A DNA stretch of 64,000 bases from Glycine soja (lineage: Eukaryota > Streptophyta > Magnoliopsida > Fabales > Fabaceae): assembly GCF_004193775.1 (NCBI RefSeq), contig NC_041012.1, positions 14,405,223 to 14,469,222 of the forward strand, given 5' to 3'. Position 1 is the stretch's first letter; the number at the start of each line of letters is the position of its first letter. The notes beneath the pieces were generated by a model that saw nothing but the letters and a program-made list of their open reading frames with translations, ran no database searches and was not told the DNA's origin. This document shows positions 20,612 through 33,135 of this stretch, piece by piece. Made by a program: the position numbers and the translations under genes.

Positions 20612-23600
20612 GGGGTGGACGTCCTCATTGCACTTATTGCAAGAGGATGGGTCACACCCAAGAGAATTTTTATTCGTTGCATGGGTTTCCCGACAAGGTC
20701 GCACAGGTCTCTAAATTAGAGAAGGCAGAGTCTAGATTTTCTGATGAGGAGTATCAAGAGTATTTGAAGCTTAAATCCGAGAAACCCAGCAACCAAGCTC
20801 AATCCTCATCTGTACCATGCTTTTCAACAGCTTGTATCTCTCAATCCATTGAAGGTTCAAGTCCTTGGATACTCGACTCAGATGCCTCTGATAATATTTC
20901 TGGTAATAAGTCCTCTTTTTCATCCTTCTCTTTTCCAAAAATTCCTCACCTTGTTACTGTAGCCAATGGTTCCAAGGTCGCGTCTCAAGGAAGTGGTCAA
21001 GTTTCATTATCTCCTTCTCTGAAATTGAACTTTGTGTTATTTATTTCTCAGTGTCCCTATAATCTAATTTCATTGAGTCAGTTAACTCGTTCGTTAAATT
21101 GTTCAGTAACCTTTACTGCTAATTCGTTTGTTATTCAGGAACATGGGACGGGGCGACTGATTGGAGAAGGACATGAACCACGACGACTTTACTACTTGGA
21201 ATCCAGTCCACCTGGGGCTTGTTTTGTAATCTCAAAGCCCAAACTTTTGCATGATCATCTAGGTCACCCAAGTTTACCAAAATTGAAGATGATGGTTCCT
21301 AGTCTCAAGAATCTTCGTGTCTTAGATTGTGATTCTTGTCAAATAGAAAAACATGTCAGGTCGTCATTTCCTCAAATTGTACAAAGATGTGACTCTACTT
21401 TCTCTACCATTCATTCTGATATTTGGGGACCAAGTCGTGTTACATCTTTTGGTTTTCGATATTTTGTAACCTTCATTGATGAATTCTCCAGATGTACTTG
21501 GGTTAATTTCATGAAAGACAGATCTAAACTTTTGCCTATATTCATGTCATTCTACAATGAGATTGAGAATCAATTTGGAAAAAGAATTAAAATTTTCAGG
21601 AGTGATAATGTTAAAGAATATTTCTCTCATGACCTTTCTTCTTTTTTATCTTCCAAAGGTATTCTACATCAGTCCACATGTCCTCACACACCACAACAAA
21701 ATGGCATAGCAGAAAGGAAGAATCGTCATCTTCTTGAAACTGCACGTTCCCTAATGCTAAACTCAAATGTTCCTACACATCATTGGGGAGATGCAGTGCT
21801 TACTGCTTGTTTCCTAATCAATAGGATGCCCTCTTCTTCTCTTGAAAACCAAATCCCTCACTCAATTGTCTTTCCTCATGATCCACTATTTCATGTTTCT
21901 CTTAAAGTGTTTGGTTGTACGTGTTTTGTCCATGATTTATCTCCTGGTTTAGAAAAACTCTATGCTAGGTCCGTCAAATGTGTCTTCTTGGGTTATTCTC
22001 ATCTTCAAAAGGGTTACAAATGTTATTCTCCAACCATGAGACGATACTACATGTCTACAGATGTAACCTTCTTTGAAGACACACCCTTCTTCTCACCTTC
22101 CGTAGACTATTCTTCGTCTCTCCAGGAAGTTCTTCTTATTCCTTCTCCTTGTCCTCTAGATGTCTCAGACCAAAATGTCGGTGTTGTTCCATCTTCCTCA
22201 CCAAATTCACCTAAAGTTGTATCTTCACCTTTGATTACAGATCAACCCAGGACAACGCAGATTGGATTTCCAGTACCTGAAGCTTCTCCTCGTGATTCTC
22301 GTTCTTCTTTAACCAGTCCTCCACTCATGGATCCTTCCACTTTTTCTTCTCATTCTAACTCACATTGGCCTATTGCCATCAGGAAAGGTACTCGCTCTAC
22401 TTGTAATCCTCATCCTATTTATAATTTCTTAAGTTACCACCGTTTGTCTCCTTCATACAGTTCCTTTGTTTTCTCATTGTCCTCCATTACTATTCCTTCT
22501 ACTGTCCGTGAGGCACTTAATCATCCTGGCTAGAGACAGGCTATGATTGATGAGATGCAGGCTCTTGAAAATAATGGTACTTGGGAGCTTGTTCCTCTTC
22601 CTCCTAGTAAGACTATTGTGGGTTATAGATGGGTCCACACTATTAAAGTTGGGCCCAATGGTAAGGTTGATCGGCTTAAGGCTCGCTTGGTGGCTAAGGG
22701 CTACACACAGGTATATGGCATTGATTACTGTGATACTTTCTCTCTTGTAGCCAAACTCACCACTGTTCGTTTGTTTCTTGCTATGGCTGTCATTCGTCAC
22801 TGGCCCCTTTATCAGCTTGATATTAAGAATGCCTTCCTCCACGGTGATCTTGACGAGGATATTTATATGGAGCAACCTCCTGGGTTTGTTGCTCAAGGGG
22901 AGTATGGTCTTGTGTGTAAGCTTCACTGATCTCTCTATGGGTTGAAGCAATCTCCTCGTGCTTGGTTTGGTAAATTTAGTCATGTTGTTCAAATGTTTGG
23001 ACTAAAACGAAGTGAAGCTGATCATTCTATATTTTACTGTCATACATCTCCTGGAAAATGTGTTTATCTAATGGTCTATGTTGATGATATAGTGATTACA
23101 GGGAATGATACTACTAAGATCACCTAGCTAAAAGAGCACTTATTCAGTCATTTCCAGACCAAAGATCTGGGTTCTTTGAAGTATTTCCTTGGTATTGAAG
23201 TGGCTCAATCAGGAGATGGTGTTGTGATCTCTCAAAGGAAGTATGCTCTTGATATTTTAGAAGAAACAGGTATCCATAATTGTAGACCTGTTGAAAGTCC
23301 CATGGATCCGAATCTGAAGCTCATGGCAGATCAAAGTGAAGTTTATCCTGACCCCGAGAGATATAGGAGGCTAGTGGGAAAACTCATTTACCTTACCATT
23401 ACCAGACCTGATATCTCCTTTGTTGTGGGAGTGGTTAGCCAATTTAAGCAGAATCCTCATTTGGACCATTGGAATGCTGTCATGCGTATTCTGAGATATG
23501 TTAAAAAAGCTCCTGGTCAAGGGTTGTTGTATGAAGACAAGGGTAATACACAACTATCGAGATATTGTGATGCTGATTGGGTTGGCTGTCCCATGGATAG

Positions 23601-24033
23601 AAGGTCTACATCAAGCTATTATGTCTTCATTGGAGGAAATCTTATTTCTTGGAAAAGCAAGAAACAAACAGTTATTGCTCGGTCCATTGTAGAAGCTAAA
23701 TATCGATCTATGACTATGGTTACTTGTGAGCTCATATGGATTAAACAATTTCTGCAGGAATTGAGGTTTTGTGAAGAGTTGCAAATGAAGATGTATTGTG
23801 ATAATCAGGCTGCTCTTCATATTGCCTCAAACCCAGTTTTTCATGAAAGGACTAAGCACATAGAGATTGATTGTCATTTCATTCGAGAGAAGCTTCTGTC
23901 CAAGGAGATTGTCACTGAGTTTATTGATTCTAATGATCAGCCAGCGGATATTTTGACTATGTCCTTAAGAGGACCCAAAATTCAGACTATATGTTCCAAG
24001 CTTGGTGCATATGATTTATATGCTCCAGCTTGA
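20612..24033 (+). pseudogene. Copia gag C-terminus and pol polyprotein, three stops
   Basis: A single frame runs from the zinc knuckle (CTYCKRMGHTQENF, with the last cysteine changed to phenylalanine) to the end of RNase H. It contains: protease WILDSDASDN (the catalytic DSG changed to DSD); the integrase zinc region DHLGHP with CDSCQIEKH; integrase core HSDIWGP, FRSDNVKEYF and PQQNGIAERKN; RT with [37 protein letters not shown] and the catalytic YVDDIVITG; and RNase H with CDADWVGCPMDRRSTSSY and KHIEIDCHF. Stops interrupt it at 22531 (a TGG position), 22927 (a CGA position) and 23125 (a CAG position). The normal product is cleaved to make and integrate element cDNA; this copy is inactive. 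Confidence 0.93.
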
Positions 24034-24040
24034 GGGGGAG
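24030..24040 (+). other. Polypurine tract of the copia element
   Basis: TTGAGGGGGAG immediately before the 3' LTR start TGTTGAATG, the expected plus-strand primer. Confidence 0.9.
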
Positions 24041-24227
24041 TGTTGAATGTTTTTGTATTTTTATCTATATTTGGTAGCTTAGTTGGTAAGCTTGTTCAGA
24101 AGGGCAGCAGTGAGTTGTCACTGTCATTGCCCTTCTCTCTCTTTCTTGTACTCAATATATATGTAACTTTTTGAAATGAATAAAGCTAAGAGAGAAAGGA
24201 GGCTGTTTTCCTCCTTCAGTTTCAAGT
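24041..24227 (+). repeat. 3' LTR of the copia element
   Basis: The same length as the 5' LTR (187 bp) and different at three sites, all C/T. It is followed by the target duplication GTCTG at 24228-24232. Confidence 0.9.
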
Positions 24228-24232
24228 GTCTG

Positions 24233-25770
24233 AAAACCCCTTTCCTGGGCATCTTCCCATGAGGAAACATGGTTCCTCGCTAACTCAATGAGTGGTACTA
24301 CAAGTATAGAAAAATATGGGACAAACCTTTTGTAAAAGTTTGTTAAGTCATGGAAACCCCAAATTTTCCTTATACATGGTGGGGTGGGCCACTCAGAAAT
24401 GATCTTTATTCTCTTAGGGTCCGTGGTAAACCCTTGATCACTATTTAAAAAATTAAGAAAAGTAACGCAATAAGACATACATTTTTCTGTATTTTCATGT
24501 TGATTATTCCTACAAAAAAGTATGACAAACCTAAGGTGTCCCACATGAGCACCTAGGTTTGTATTGAAACCAAAAATAAGAACAAACCTACCTAATGAGT
24601 CCCCATGTACACAAATCATGAAGATGTTGGGTACATGAGTGATTTTACAAAAGAAAGTTGCACCACTCAACACATTCATCATATCACCTATTTTAGGGAT
24701 TTGGTGCCCAATAATACCTATTTTGGGCACTAAAAGAGCACAAGGATTTAAGCTCTTACTAACCAAACCTTCATCCAATAACTCCTTTACTTGAGGAATA
24801 ACCTCAAGCCCAAGAGGCATGGCAGTGCTAACAAGTGTCTTTTTACAAAGGAAAAGATGTGGAGGTTGTCTAAGAGGGGAAGTTTCTTTAATGTTTGTCT
24901 TTATTGCAAAATGACTTTCCTTCTTCGCTAACCTCTTGAAGGAGACACTTGCCTCCTTACACTCCTCCTTAACCATTAAAGGTTGTCTTTCTTCTTGGGG
25001 GTAGATTTCTTCACTAGATTCTTCCCATTTTGCTTCTTCACTTTCACTAGAGGAATGTGAAGTAGTAGCTTCATCTTGGCTACTATAAATGACTTAACCC
25101 CTCATAATCATGGTTTTCTTGGTGGGGCATTGAAAAGTAATGTGTCATCTTCCAAGACATTTAAAGCACTTTATAGAGCTAGTCTTCTCTCACATACTAG
25201 CCTTAGGGGATTGTTTTTCTATTGTCTTCCCCTTATCATCTTTGGGCTTAGAAGGTGCCGCCCCTAAGATTCCTTGACCTTGGTCTTTCTTTGGATAAGA
25301 TTGAGAGCCATAAGATTTTGAACTAGACTTCTTTTTAAGTTGTTGCTCTACCCTTATTTCTCAATCTCAGTAAGCCTCCACATTGTCCTTCCCATGGAAG
25401 TATGGGAGGTTAATGTTAGCCTCTTGAGGCTTTCTTTCCTTTCCTCTCGTATGGGAGTCAGGTCTAAGATGTGATCTATGCCTTCCTTCATAATAATCAC
25501 GAAGTTCTTCACTTAGGCTCTTGAAAGAGTCATGACTACTATAGGAGGCATGTTTTTCTTGTCTTAACTCTTTTATTTTCCTTCTTTCTTCTTCCCTTAT
25601 TTGTTCCTTCTCATCTTGATTTATTTCTACCCTCTCTTTTCCTTTTTATATTCATTCTTGTTTTTCTTTCCATAACTTGAGGGAACTCAACTCATCTAAG
25701 ATTCTAGATAAAGGGTCCTTATGACTAGTACCCTCACCATTAACACTAGATGAATGATGACTCATGTTGG
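24233..25770 (-). pseudogene. Gypsy gag-pol remnant
   Basis: Reading the minus strand from an ATG near 25763, a highly charged segment (KLWKEKQE, then EEERRKIKELRQEKHA) leads to a gag-like PYFHGKDNVEAY. Next come a basic/serine region, a zinc knuckle of form CFKCLG..HITFQC interrupted by a stop, and a Ser/Glu-rich linker. The last 270 codons contain a decayed RT: LGLEVIPQVKELLDEGLVSK, then MMNVLSGATFFCKI (in place of the palm motif), then GFTTDPKRIKIISEWPTP and FYKRFVPYFSILVVPLIEL. The active-site YxDD is gone. The frame is cut by the copia insertion at 24232. Large parts of gag, protease, RNase H and integrase are missing. Confidence 0.75.
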
Positions 25771-27601
25771 TTCCTAAGTTGTGGTTCTTTCTTGTTGAGG
25801 GTTTGTAAAATGTAAAAGTTAGGGTTAAAAAGAACTCAAGATAAGCGTGATAAACAAGAAGAAAATATTATGTAATAACAAGATAAACTAGGCGAGACTA
25901 GTAAGGAAAATAAGCTATGAAAGTAAGCAAGAAATTAAAGTGCAAGAAATGTAAACTAGGCGGATCCTAAGAGTGTTTGGATGAACACATTTAAGGTTTC
26001 CGAAAAAACACTCACTATCCTAAGGGCCTAAAATTATTGCACACAAATGGAAGTTTGGTAACCTATTGGAGGCTCCCAACACACTTCCAATGAAAGACCT
26101 TTTTGTTACAAAATTTGAAAACAATGAAGGTAAGTAAATTGCCAATTACAAAATTATAAAAAGGTCCTCAATTTTGGTGGTTGTTCTCTCTTGGGTGATT
26201 CACTCAATTTGGAGTGCTTCTTAGTCCAATAACTCTTAATGTGGTTGACCCCTTGCTTCTTGACTCAAATTCTTCAAGGGATGGCACCTATCCTCCTTTC
26301 CAATTCCCTATATGGCAACTCACAAACAAGGAAACAAAGAGAAATTAAAGCTAAAACAATAGAGTTTTAACAAGACAAATTTTCAAGGATTATTCAACAA
26401 TTAAAGAAATGAAAAGCACATAAAAGCAAGCTCGAACTCAAAGAGAAACCTAGAATGGCTCTAGAGTAGAGTAGGAAAAAAAAACTCAAGAAACCTCTAG
26501 TTTTGGCACTTATTTTCATACTAATTTTCAATTTAAATATCAGATCTAATATTTGTATAAAATAGGAACCAATTATAGAAAAAAAATTGTGTCAAAACAA
26601 CAAGCACACTTCCTTTTCACTTTTTTTCCAGGACACTGATTTTCCAACACGCTTATGTGATTTTTATTAATTTTTTTATTTTATCCATATCACTTGGTTA
26701 TTTTTTTATAATTTTTTTCCAGATGTCTAGAAACTTCAATAAAAATTTCAGCTCAAAATTCGCAGTGACCAATTCCCAGTAATTTTTACAAGTTCGTATG
26801 TTCAAGCTGGCAGCACCAGTGATTTCAGACTTCAAATTTTTTAAGCATAGTATATTGATTGCCTTAGGTTTACTTTCAACCTTCCTATGTATGTTGAACT
26901 CACTAGGCTTGCTTACCAAACTTTTATGAGTTCAATATTCACATAGGATCAAAATTTCATCCAGCAATTCAATCACCAAAACTTAAATTCACAATAGACA
27001 CAAGCATAAGGAAACCTAAAAGTTAAAAAAAAAGGTTCACAATCAAAGACTCTCTAAGAATGTTGCATCAAAATGTTAAGGACTAATTAACATGCAAGAT
27101 TTGACTCAAAATTCAAATGATAGGCTAAGAATTGCAAGAATACATGAACAAATGTATCTAGAATTCAATCAAAAAATTAAAATTCAACACAAATTTAGAA
27201 CATAATGTGACAATTATTATGACTAAACATGACTCTAAGACAACATGAATGAAGTGATTTACACTTAGATTTTTGTGTTTTCTTTTCTAATCAATATTTT
27301 GCAAGAAAATTGAGATCTAAAGGTTCAAGACAAGAACATTATGACTGAAAAATGATAGAATCGAAAATCAACACAAAAACATGATTTAAGAGTAGATCTA
27401 TAAAATTTGAACCATAGAAATGCAAGAACAAGTGTAGATCTAAGATTTAATCGGTTTATTTTTTTGAATCAACTCTAAATAGTACCAAAACACAAGAAAA
27501 TGGAGGAGATACATGGAGAAGAAGATGAAGAACAAGGAATTAAAGTGAATTGACCGAACAAAAAGATAGAGGAAGCAAAAGAACATCACCTAGATGAAGA
27601 T
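25771..27601 (-). other. Untranslated leader of the gypsy element
   Basis: AT-rich DNA of about 1.8 kb between the primer-binding site and the gag start, with no supported ORF. Leaders of this size occur in plant Ty3 elements; some of the length could be degenerate insertions. Confidence 0.5.
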
Positions 27602-27613
27602 GCTCTGATACCA
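27602..27613 (-). other. Primer-binding site of the gypsy element
   Basis: The minus strand reads TGGTATCAGAGC two bases after the LTR end (CTACATCA, TG, then the site). It is complementary to the 3' end of initiator methionine tRNA. Confidence 0.9.
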
Positions 27614-27615
27614 CA

Positions 27616-28596
27616 TGATGTAGCTCCGTGTGGAGCTTATAGGCCTTGGATCTTCTTCATCAATGTAGTCTGTTGCTTCTTGAAGATCAATGGCAGCATA
27701 ATGGAGAGGGAAGAAAGATGATTGGAGATGCCACTTCAAGGAGTAGATGAGTCAAGAACAAGCTCACTATCATAGGAAGTCATGGATAAGAGCTTGAAAG
27801 TAAGAGAAGATGAGTGGAGGGAGAAAGAGAGAAGGAGCATGAAATTTTATGCCTTAAATGAGGTTTGAAATTTGGAGTGTAATTATCAAATGATCAAAGT
27901 TGAAAAAATGCACACACAATGCATCTATTTATATCCTTAGTGTCACGCAAAATTGGAGGGAAATTTGAATTTCTATTCAAATTTCACTTGAATTTGAATT
28001 GGTGGAGCCAAATTTGGAGCAACAATTTCACTAATTATGATTAGTGAATTTTAGTTATGGTTCAGCCCAGTAATCCAAGATCAAGTCCAAGATTCTCCAC
28101 TAAGTGTGCTTAGGTGTCATGAGGCATGTAAAGCATGAAGGACATGCACAAAGTGTGACTATATAATGTGACAATAGGGCGCAACAAGCAAATGCTCACC
28201 TCCCCTTTAAGATGGTCCAAAACTTAATTGGATTGGGCTTCTCCCAATTCAATTAAATTTATCTCCCAACACACACACATCAAATAATACACTTAATGCA
28301 TGTGAAATTACAAAATTATCCCTAATACAAAAACTAGTCTAGGTGCCCTAAAATATCAGGACTGAAAAATCCTACATTACTAGGGTACTCTCCCTACACT
28401 ATGGAGCCCTAAATACAATGCCCAAAAATAATTAACCCTTAATCTAATATGTACAAAGATAATTAGGCTCATACTGAGCCCATGGGCCCAAAATCTACCC
28501 TAAGGCTTATGAGAACCCTAGGGCCTTCTCCTGCATCTTAGGCCCTATCTTCTTGGAGTCTTCTATCCAATGCCCTTGGGGGGTAGGATTGCATCA
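27616..28596 (-). mobile_element. 5' LTR of the gypsy element
   Basis: A 981-bp LTR in minus orientation, beginning TGATGCAATCCTACCCCCCA and ending GAGCTACATCA. It is the reference copy for recognising the fold-back derivative at 7749-9296, the rearranged LTR at 19026-19655 and the short fragment at 28604-28769. Confidence 0.88.
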
Positions 28597-28603
28597 AAAT
28601 GTT

Positions 28604-28769
28604 AATTTAATATGCACAAAGATAAGTGGACTCATACTTAGCCTATGGGTCCAAAATCTACCCTAAGGCTCATTAGATTCCTAGGGCTTTCTTTAGCAGC
28701 TCTGGCCTAATCTTCTTAGAATCTTCTTGGAATCTTCTATCCAATGCCCTTGGGGGTAGGATCACATCA
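28604..28769 (-). repeat. Partial LTR copy of the same gypsy family
   Basis: About 165 bp matching the first part of the LTR (ends CACATCA at 28769 in plus reading), lying directly beyond the complete LTR. It includes a small internal duplication (AATCTTCTTRGAATCTTCT). It may be a piece of an older element or a slippage product of the neighbouring LTR. Confidence 0.7.
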
Positions 28770-31033
28770 CTAATTTTTTTTCCCCATTGCATATGGTAAA
28801 ATATTTGTCATATCATAAATTTGTTAGATATGCAATTGAACTTTTTTTTAGGTGCATAGTGATTTACAACTTTTATTTTATGATAAAATGGTAAAAATAA
28901 GTTTGTTCATTCTCTCTAAACCATATTTGTCGTGTATTTCAATTAACTGAAATAATTGAAAGCTTTTTCTTTCAGTGCAACAAGGTTTTTGGGGGGTTGC
29001 AATCCATCAAGCATCATTTAAATGCCTATAATGTGTTTAATGATTGAAATATAATTTTTTGACATACATCTCAATTGAAAATATCAAGGGAATAGTTTCA
29101 TGTGTTTTTTCCATATGCCTTTGTTTTTCAGATTTTGGGAGTGATCAACAATGCAAGACTGTTTGGAAGTGTGGTTTGTAAACTAGTATGAAAGACATTA
29201 AAATTGAAATAGTAAATCTTGGTTGTTGTGAAAGGTTGTGTGCACTTCATATATCCATGTTGTCTCCCCAACCTCATGCATTTGTATTCAACTCACTATA
29301 GAGTATAGAGAGATTGAAAGCCTTAATCTATGTGACCCAGGCCATAGTGGAGTTATTACTGACATTAGAGGAAACGGCCTAAACTTAGATTATACTGCCA
29401 TATGTGCAGTGCTACCATCAATTTGGCCTAATAGGAAACTTTAATTTCTTTATCTAAGTGATTGAAACAACGTTCATACTCCAAACAAAAATTTTGACAT
29501 TATTTATTGTTGAAATCTATCACAATGAGTCACATGCCCAGACAAATTAGAGTTGGAGGATTAATAATAAGAATGAGGGGGATAGGAACAACTTCCTACT
29601 TGACAAATTAGGACTTCACCACAATCTCACTCTCAGTTTCCATTTATTAATTCCTTCTCTTACTCGATCCTACTGTGGATATCATTCTTACAGAAAGTGG
29701 AGGCATTCTTAGAATGTTCATGCAGTAGTACTACTTAGGTACCTCTATGGAAAAGAAAGGAAGACAAAACTAAAATATATTATTGAATGACACGTTGGGA
29801 TGGAGCCCCACATATAAATGCCTAAACTACATGTTAGTTTAAACATTTATTTGATGAGTTGACAACATTTGTAACCTCCTTGTAAAAGAAAATTTTAATA
29901 TTGTTTTTGTAACATATTTTAGTTCATGTTTGCTTTATTCCCATTTGTTTGATGTACACCATATACCATCTAACAACATATTTGATCACAGATTAACATT
30001 GTACTTGCATTTTGCACTTGACACACATACATCACGTCACACTACATACATGCTTTCAACTTTCAAGAATAGAGTACTAGTTGTATAAAATAAAAGACAG
30101 AGTGTTGGAAATTAAAGTTGTCCAATGATCCAATATTTGGAAAATTCATCATAAATCAAAGTCACAGTAATTTCTTGAATATCTACATGTCATTAAAGTT
30201 GTCAAAGTTTGGACAACAATTCAAATCATTGACGTGTGTTTTCACGATTAAATGACCTATAATTAAAGACTTGACCTCAGTATATTTAACCAAAACTAAT
30301 AGGAGAACCTAAGCTAACAAATTGTACATTACATTATATACAAAATGAATAACAAATTTTTAAAAAACTTATTAAGTTCATTTCCTGTGCTTTATCTTTG
30401 ACCATTTTTTGATGGTTAGTCGTCAGTGCTTACATAAGAGAATCCACTGGTTGAGGGTGAAATCATCCAACTCACTCAGTTAATTCAGCGTTAAACGCAA
30501 GTCATTATAAGCAACGTCAAATGATCTCATTAATCTGACATTCCGCTCAAAATCTAATTAGTTGTGAAAAAAATAAAACCTTAAAATAACAAAATACTAC
30601 TTACTTTTGAATATCTATATTGTTAATTATAAAAAAATACAAAAAAAAATTCATTTTCTCTGTAATACCTAAATTTCCTCCAGCCATTGATTAGTTGCCC
30701 CTGCCATGGTGGCACAATATCCTACTATATGATTAGTTCAAAACATTTGTAGGACAATTTTTTTTCTACCACTTGGGGTAACCCATTTTACAATGGTTAA
30801 TACCCTCAGCCCCATTGAAATATCCAAATTGATGAACCACATAAGAGTCAAAATTAAAACAACCCATATATTATATTATAAATTAATATATAGCATGAAA
30901 TTTATTAAAATCTTAATTGAATAAATTGAATAAAATATGATTTTATTAATCAATGTTTTCTGTCTAAGAGTTTGTCAAAAAACATTTATTTCAGCTTCTA
31001 TTGTAGCTGTAGCAGCAGCGACGATAGTAATTC
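28770..31033. other. Intergenic, no gene seen
   Basis: AT-rich. A plus-strand frame of 68 codons at 29238-29444 has no recognisable motif. No transposon ends were recognised. Confidence 0.5.
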
Positions 31034-31090
31034 CACTATTAGAAAACAACTATTCTACATCGGTTAAAAGACACTTATAAGTGTTTCAGT
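31034..31090 (+). mobile_element. Tgm-like CACTA terminus
   Basis: CACTATTAGAAAA at 31034-31046 matches the terminus known from soybean Tgm (CACTA, En/Spm) elements and is followed by CTACATCGGTTAAAAG, a common subterminal word. No opposite terminus or transposase is visible downstream, so it is either one-ended or interrupted. Confidence 0.5.
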
Positions 31091-32540
31091 GATAAATGTT
31101 TTAAGAAGCAGATATGTCTAATCATTCTGAAGTGCTAAGAATGATGCTCATAAAGGTTGTGCTCAAAACAGTTGTCAAGAGTTGAGAACTTATAAGATTT
31201 CTCGAAGCTCATCAGCATGATGATGAAGAATGCTTTCCTTTGAATATTTGGTTTTTGGAAAAGTATTTAACAACAAGGCATTTCATAAATACTTATCAAA
31301 GGCTACATTAAGAGCATCCAAAATCAGAATGAAGTTGTAATAGAGTCTACACCAAAATGATGAAGAACATGATTTTGAAGTATTGAAAATCAAAATGGAG
31401 TTCAAAATGGTTCAAAATGCTTTGCAAGGACAACACCATGTCTTCCATATGATGCCACAATATAGAGGGCACATCAGAAGATTGAAGTTGACAACATTTC
31501 ACTATCCACATGTTGTCACATACACTAGGTGTACATAAAAAAGTGAATGTTAATTGCATTAGGAGATGCAAACCTGTTGAAAGTTGAATCTATCAATGAG
31601 AAGTAACGAATGTGAAGCATCAAAATAAAAGACTGAAGATACTACATAGTCTATAATCTTGGACAAAACACTAAAACACCAACAATTGTATCTTTACTTT
31701 GAGTTTTTGAAGCAATCTACTTCATAATACTTTGTGTTGTGAAGATGTGTTAAAGTGGACAAAATGCATATTAGTTGGTCTTTGTCAATAGGATCTACTT
31801 CAAGTATAGATCCTTTCTCAGCTAAAATCAAAATCATCATTATGATGTTACTTCAGAATGCTCATCAGAAAGGTTTCTCAGAATGGGGGCCTCAAAATGA
31901 CTACCTCAGAATGATTCTACAAGCCATTATCTCATGATAGTTGTCATGTCTGTCTACTTGCTCCAAAAGCCTGTTAGTTGAGTGAAACTCACTTCAACGA
32001 TCTTCTTTGGAGCTTTAAGATATTTTTTAAGAGCAATTTGAAGCTAAGTTGAAGCACTCCAGTTAGAGAAACTCTAGCTTGATCTCTACTTAAGAAATTT
32101 GCATTTTATACTTCAACCCTCTCAGTTGAGAATGACCTACTTTTGTATTGAGCTTGTACTTTGTAATAGATCTAAGATAGAAGTGAGAGATTGTATTTTC
32201 ATGAGTGGAAACCCTTTGTAAGGTAAAAATTTGTGTTTGTGCAATCCCAAACACATAGAACCCCTTTATTGTTGAAAGTCCACCAGTGGATGACATTATT
32301 GAAATCCAGTAGTGTTGCTAGTCTAGTTTAGTCTAGGTTGGAAGTCTAGCGGGAGTAATGGCAAGTTGTTCAATTTGAGTGGTTGTTGGTCCAGTAATGG
32401 TTGATTGTGTTAGTGGAATCTCATCTTGAAGGGTGAGGATTGGATGTAACCCAAGCTTGGGATGAATCAATAGAAAAATCATTGTGCATTAATCTCTTCC
32501 CTCTATCTTTGCAATGATTCTATTACAAATATGTTAAATA
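31091..32540 (+). mobile_element. Sirevirus-like LTR sequence
   Basis: A 1.4-kb non-coding stretch rich in AGAATGATGCTCATAAAGG-like words. Its end (about 32400-32520: GGATGTAACCCAAGCTTGGG, then GAATCAATAGAAAAATCATT and CTTCCCTC) resembles the R/U5 part of Sirevirus (SIRE1/Maximus-type copia) LTRs. No primer site or coding region was found, and the exact ends are unclear. The assignment is by general likeness only. Confidence 0.35.
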
Positions 32541-33098
32541 TTTTCATTGATCTTTAAGACAAAAAAACCTTTCACAAAAACACTTAAAATTGAACTCTTT
32601 TATCAAAGTCTTTCCAAACAAACAATCCTTTTTTAAGACAGAGCTTTGAACTATGATTCTTATATGGTATATTTTCTCTTTCTCTCTCTCCAAGAAAAAA
32701 ATAATTATGGTGACAACAATGGTAATCATGGTAATGGTTGTGGTAGTATTTATGGCAATGATGATCATGATGATCTTTTACGATGTGATAAATTCGATCT
32801 TTTACATATTTGATTTCTCTACTTTGTTAATCTTTTAAAAAATTTCTGATTAAATAAGATTTTATTTTAAATTTAAAATATTTTTAATCTAAACTTTTCA
32901 TTTTAATTTAACAGTTGAAATTGATATTTTCATTCTCACATGTAATAATTATTTTCATGTTGTATTATTTTTCCTTTCTTTCTCTCTGTATATATAATTA
33001 ATGCATCGTTGAATAAAATATTATATTTACATTTATTGCTTGAGTTAGGACCATTATTAATACAATAAAAAAATAGTTATCTTGCTTTTTGGGTCAAG
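32541..33098. other. Intergenic, upstream of the defensin-like gene
   Basis: AT-rich. An imperfect ATGGTAATCATGGTAATGG-type simple repeat lies at 32707-32775. No gene. Confidence 0.5.
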
Positions 33099-33112
33099 TA
33101 TATATACACGTG
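33099..33112 (+). promoter_or_regulatory. TATA box and G-box before the defensin-like gene
   Basis: TATATATA at 33099-33106 is followed directly by the G-box core CACGTG (33107-33112). The TATA box is only about 30-37 bp before the first ATG, so the 5' UTR would be very short, or transcription starts from a further upstream element. Confidence 0.5.
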
Positions 33113-33135
33113 CTTGAAGACCATGTTTTACGAAT

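Larger units (their letters stand above)
19793..24227 (+). mobile_element. Ty1/copia retrotransposon, complete but defective
   Basis: The element is bounded by two 187-bp LTRs (19793-19979 and 24041-24227) that differ at three sites by eye, all C/T. It is flanked by the perfect duplication GTCTG (19788-19792 and 24228-24232) and carries a primer-binding site and a polypurine tract at the expected places. Its internal order (gag, zinc knuckle, protease, integrase, RT, RNase H) is that of Ty1/copia. It is inserted in the opposite orientation inside the gypsy element. Gag has a large internal deletion with a frame change, and pol has three in-frame stops, so it cannot move by itself. Confidence 0.95.
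19026..28596 (-). mobile_element. Ty3/gypsy element, deleted and split
   Basis: In minus-strand order: 5' LTR 28596-27616; tRNA-iMet primer site 27613-27602; leader; broken gag-pol 25770-24233; Ty1/copia insertion 24232-19788; pol C-terminal remnant and polypurine tract 19787-19656; rearranged 3' LTR 19655-19026. The RT is joined almost directly to the last codons before the polypurine tract, so most of RNase H and all of integrase are deleted. The 3' LTR is abnormal: it runs into an inverted copy of its own start. No target duplication matches across the outer ends (GTGTT versus AAATG), consistent with rearrangement after insertion. Confidence 0.75.

Noticed and set aside
22474..22992. 172-codon minus-strand ORF inside copia pol
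   Set aside because: It is antisense to the well-recognised RT reading frame.
27602..27613. tRNA-like match
   Set aside because: Only the 12-base primer-binding complement is present; there is no tRNA body.
19016..28606. Target duplication around the whole gypsy element
   Set aside because: The outer flanks (GTGTT and AAATG) do not match, and a partial LTR lies next to the right end, so the ends are rearranged.
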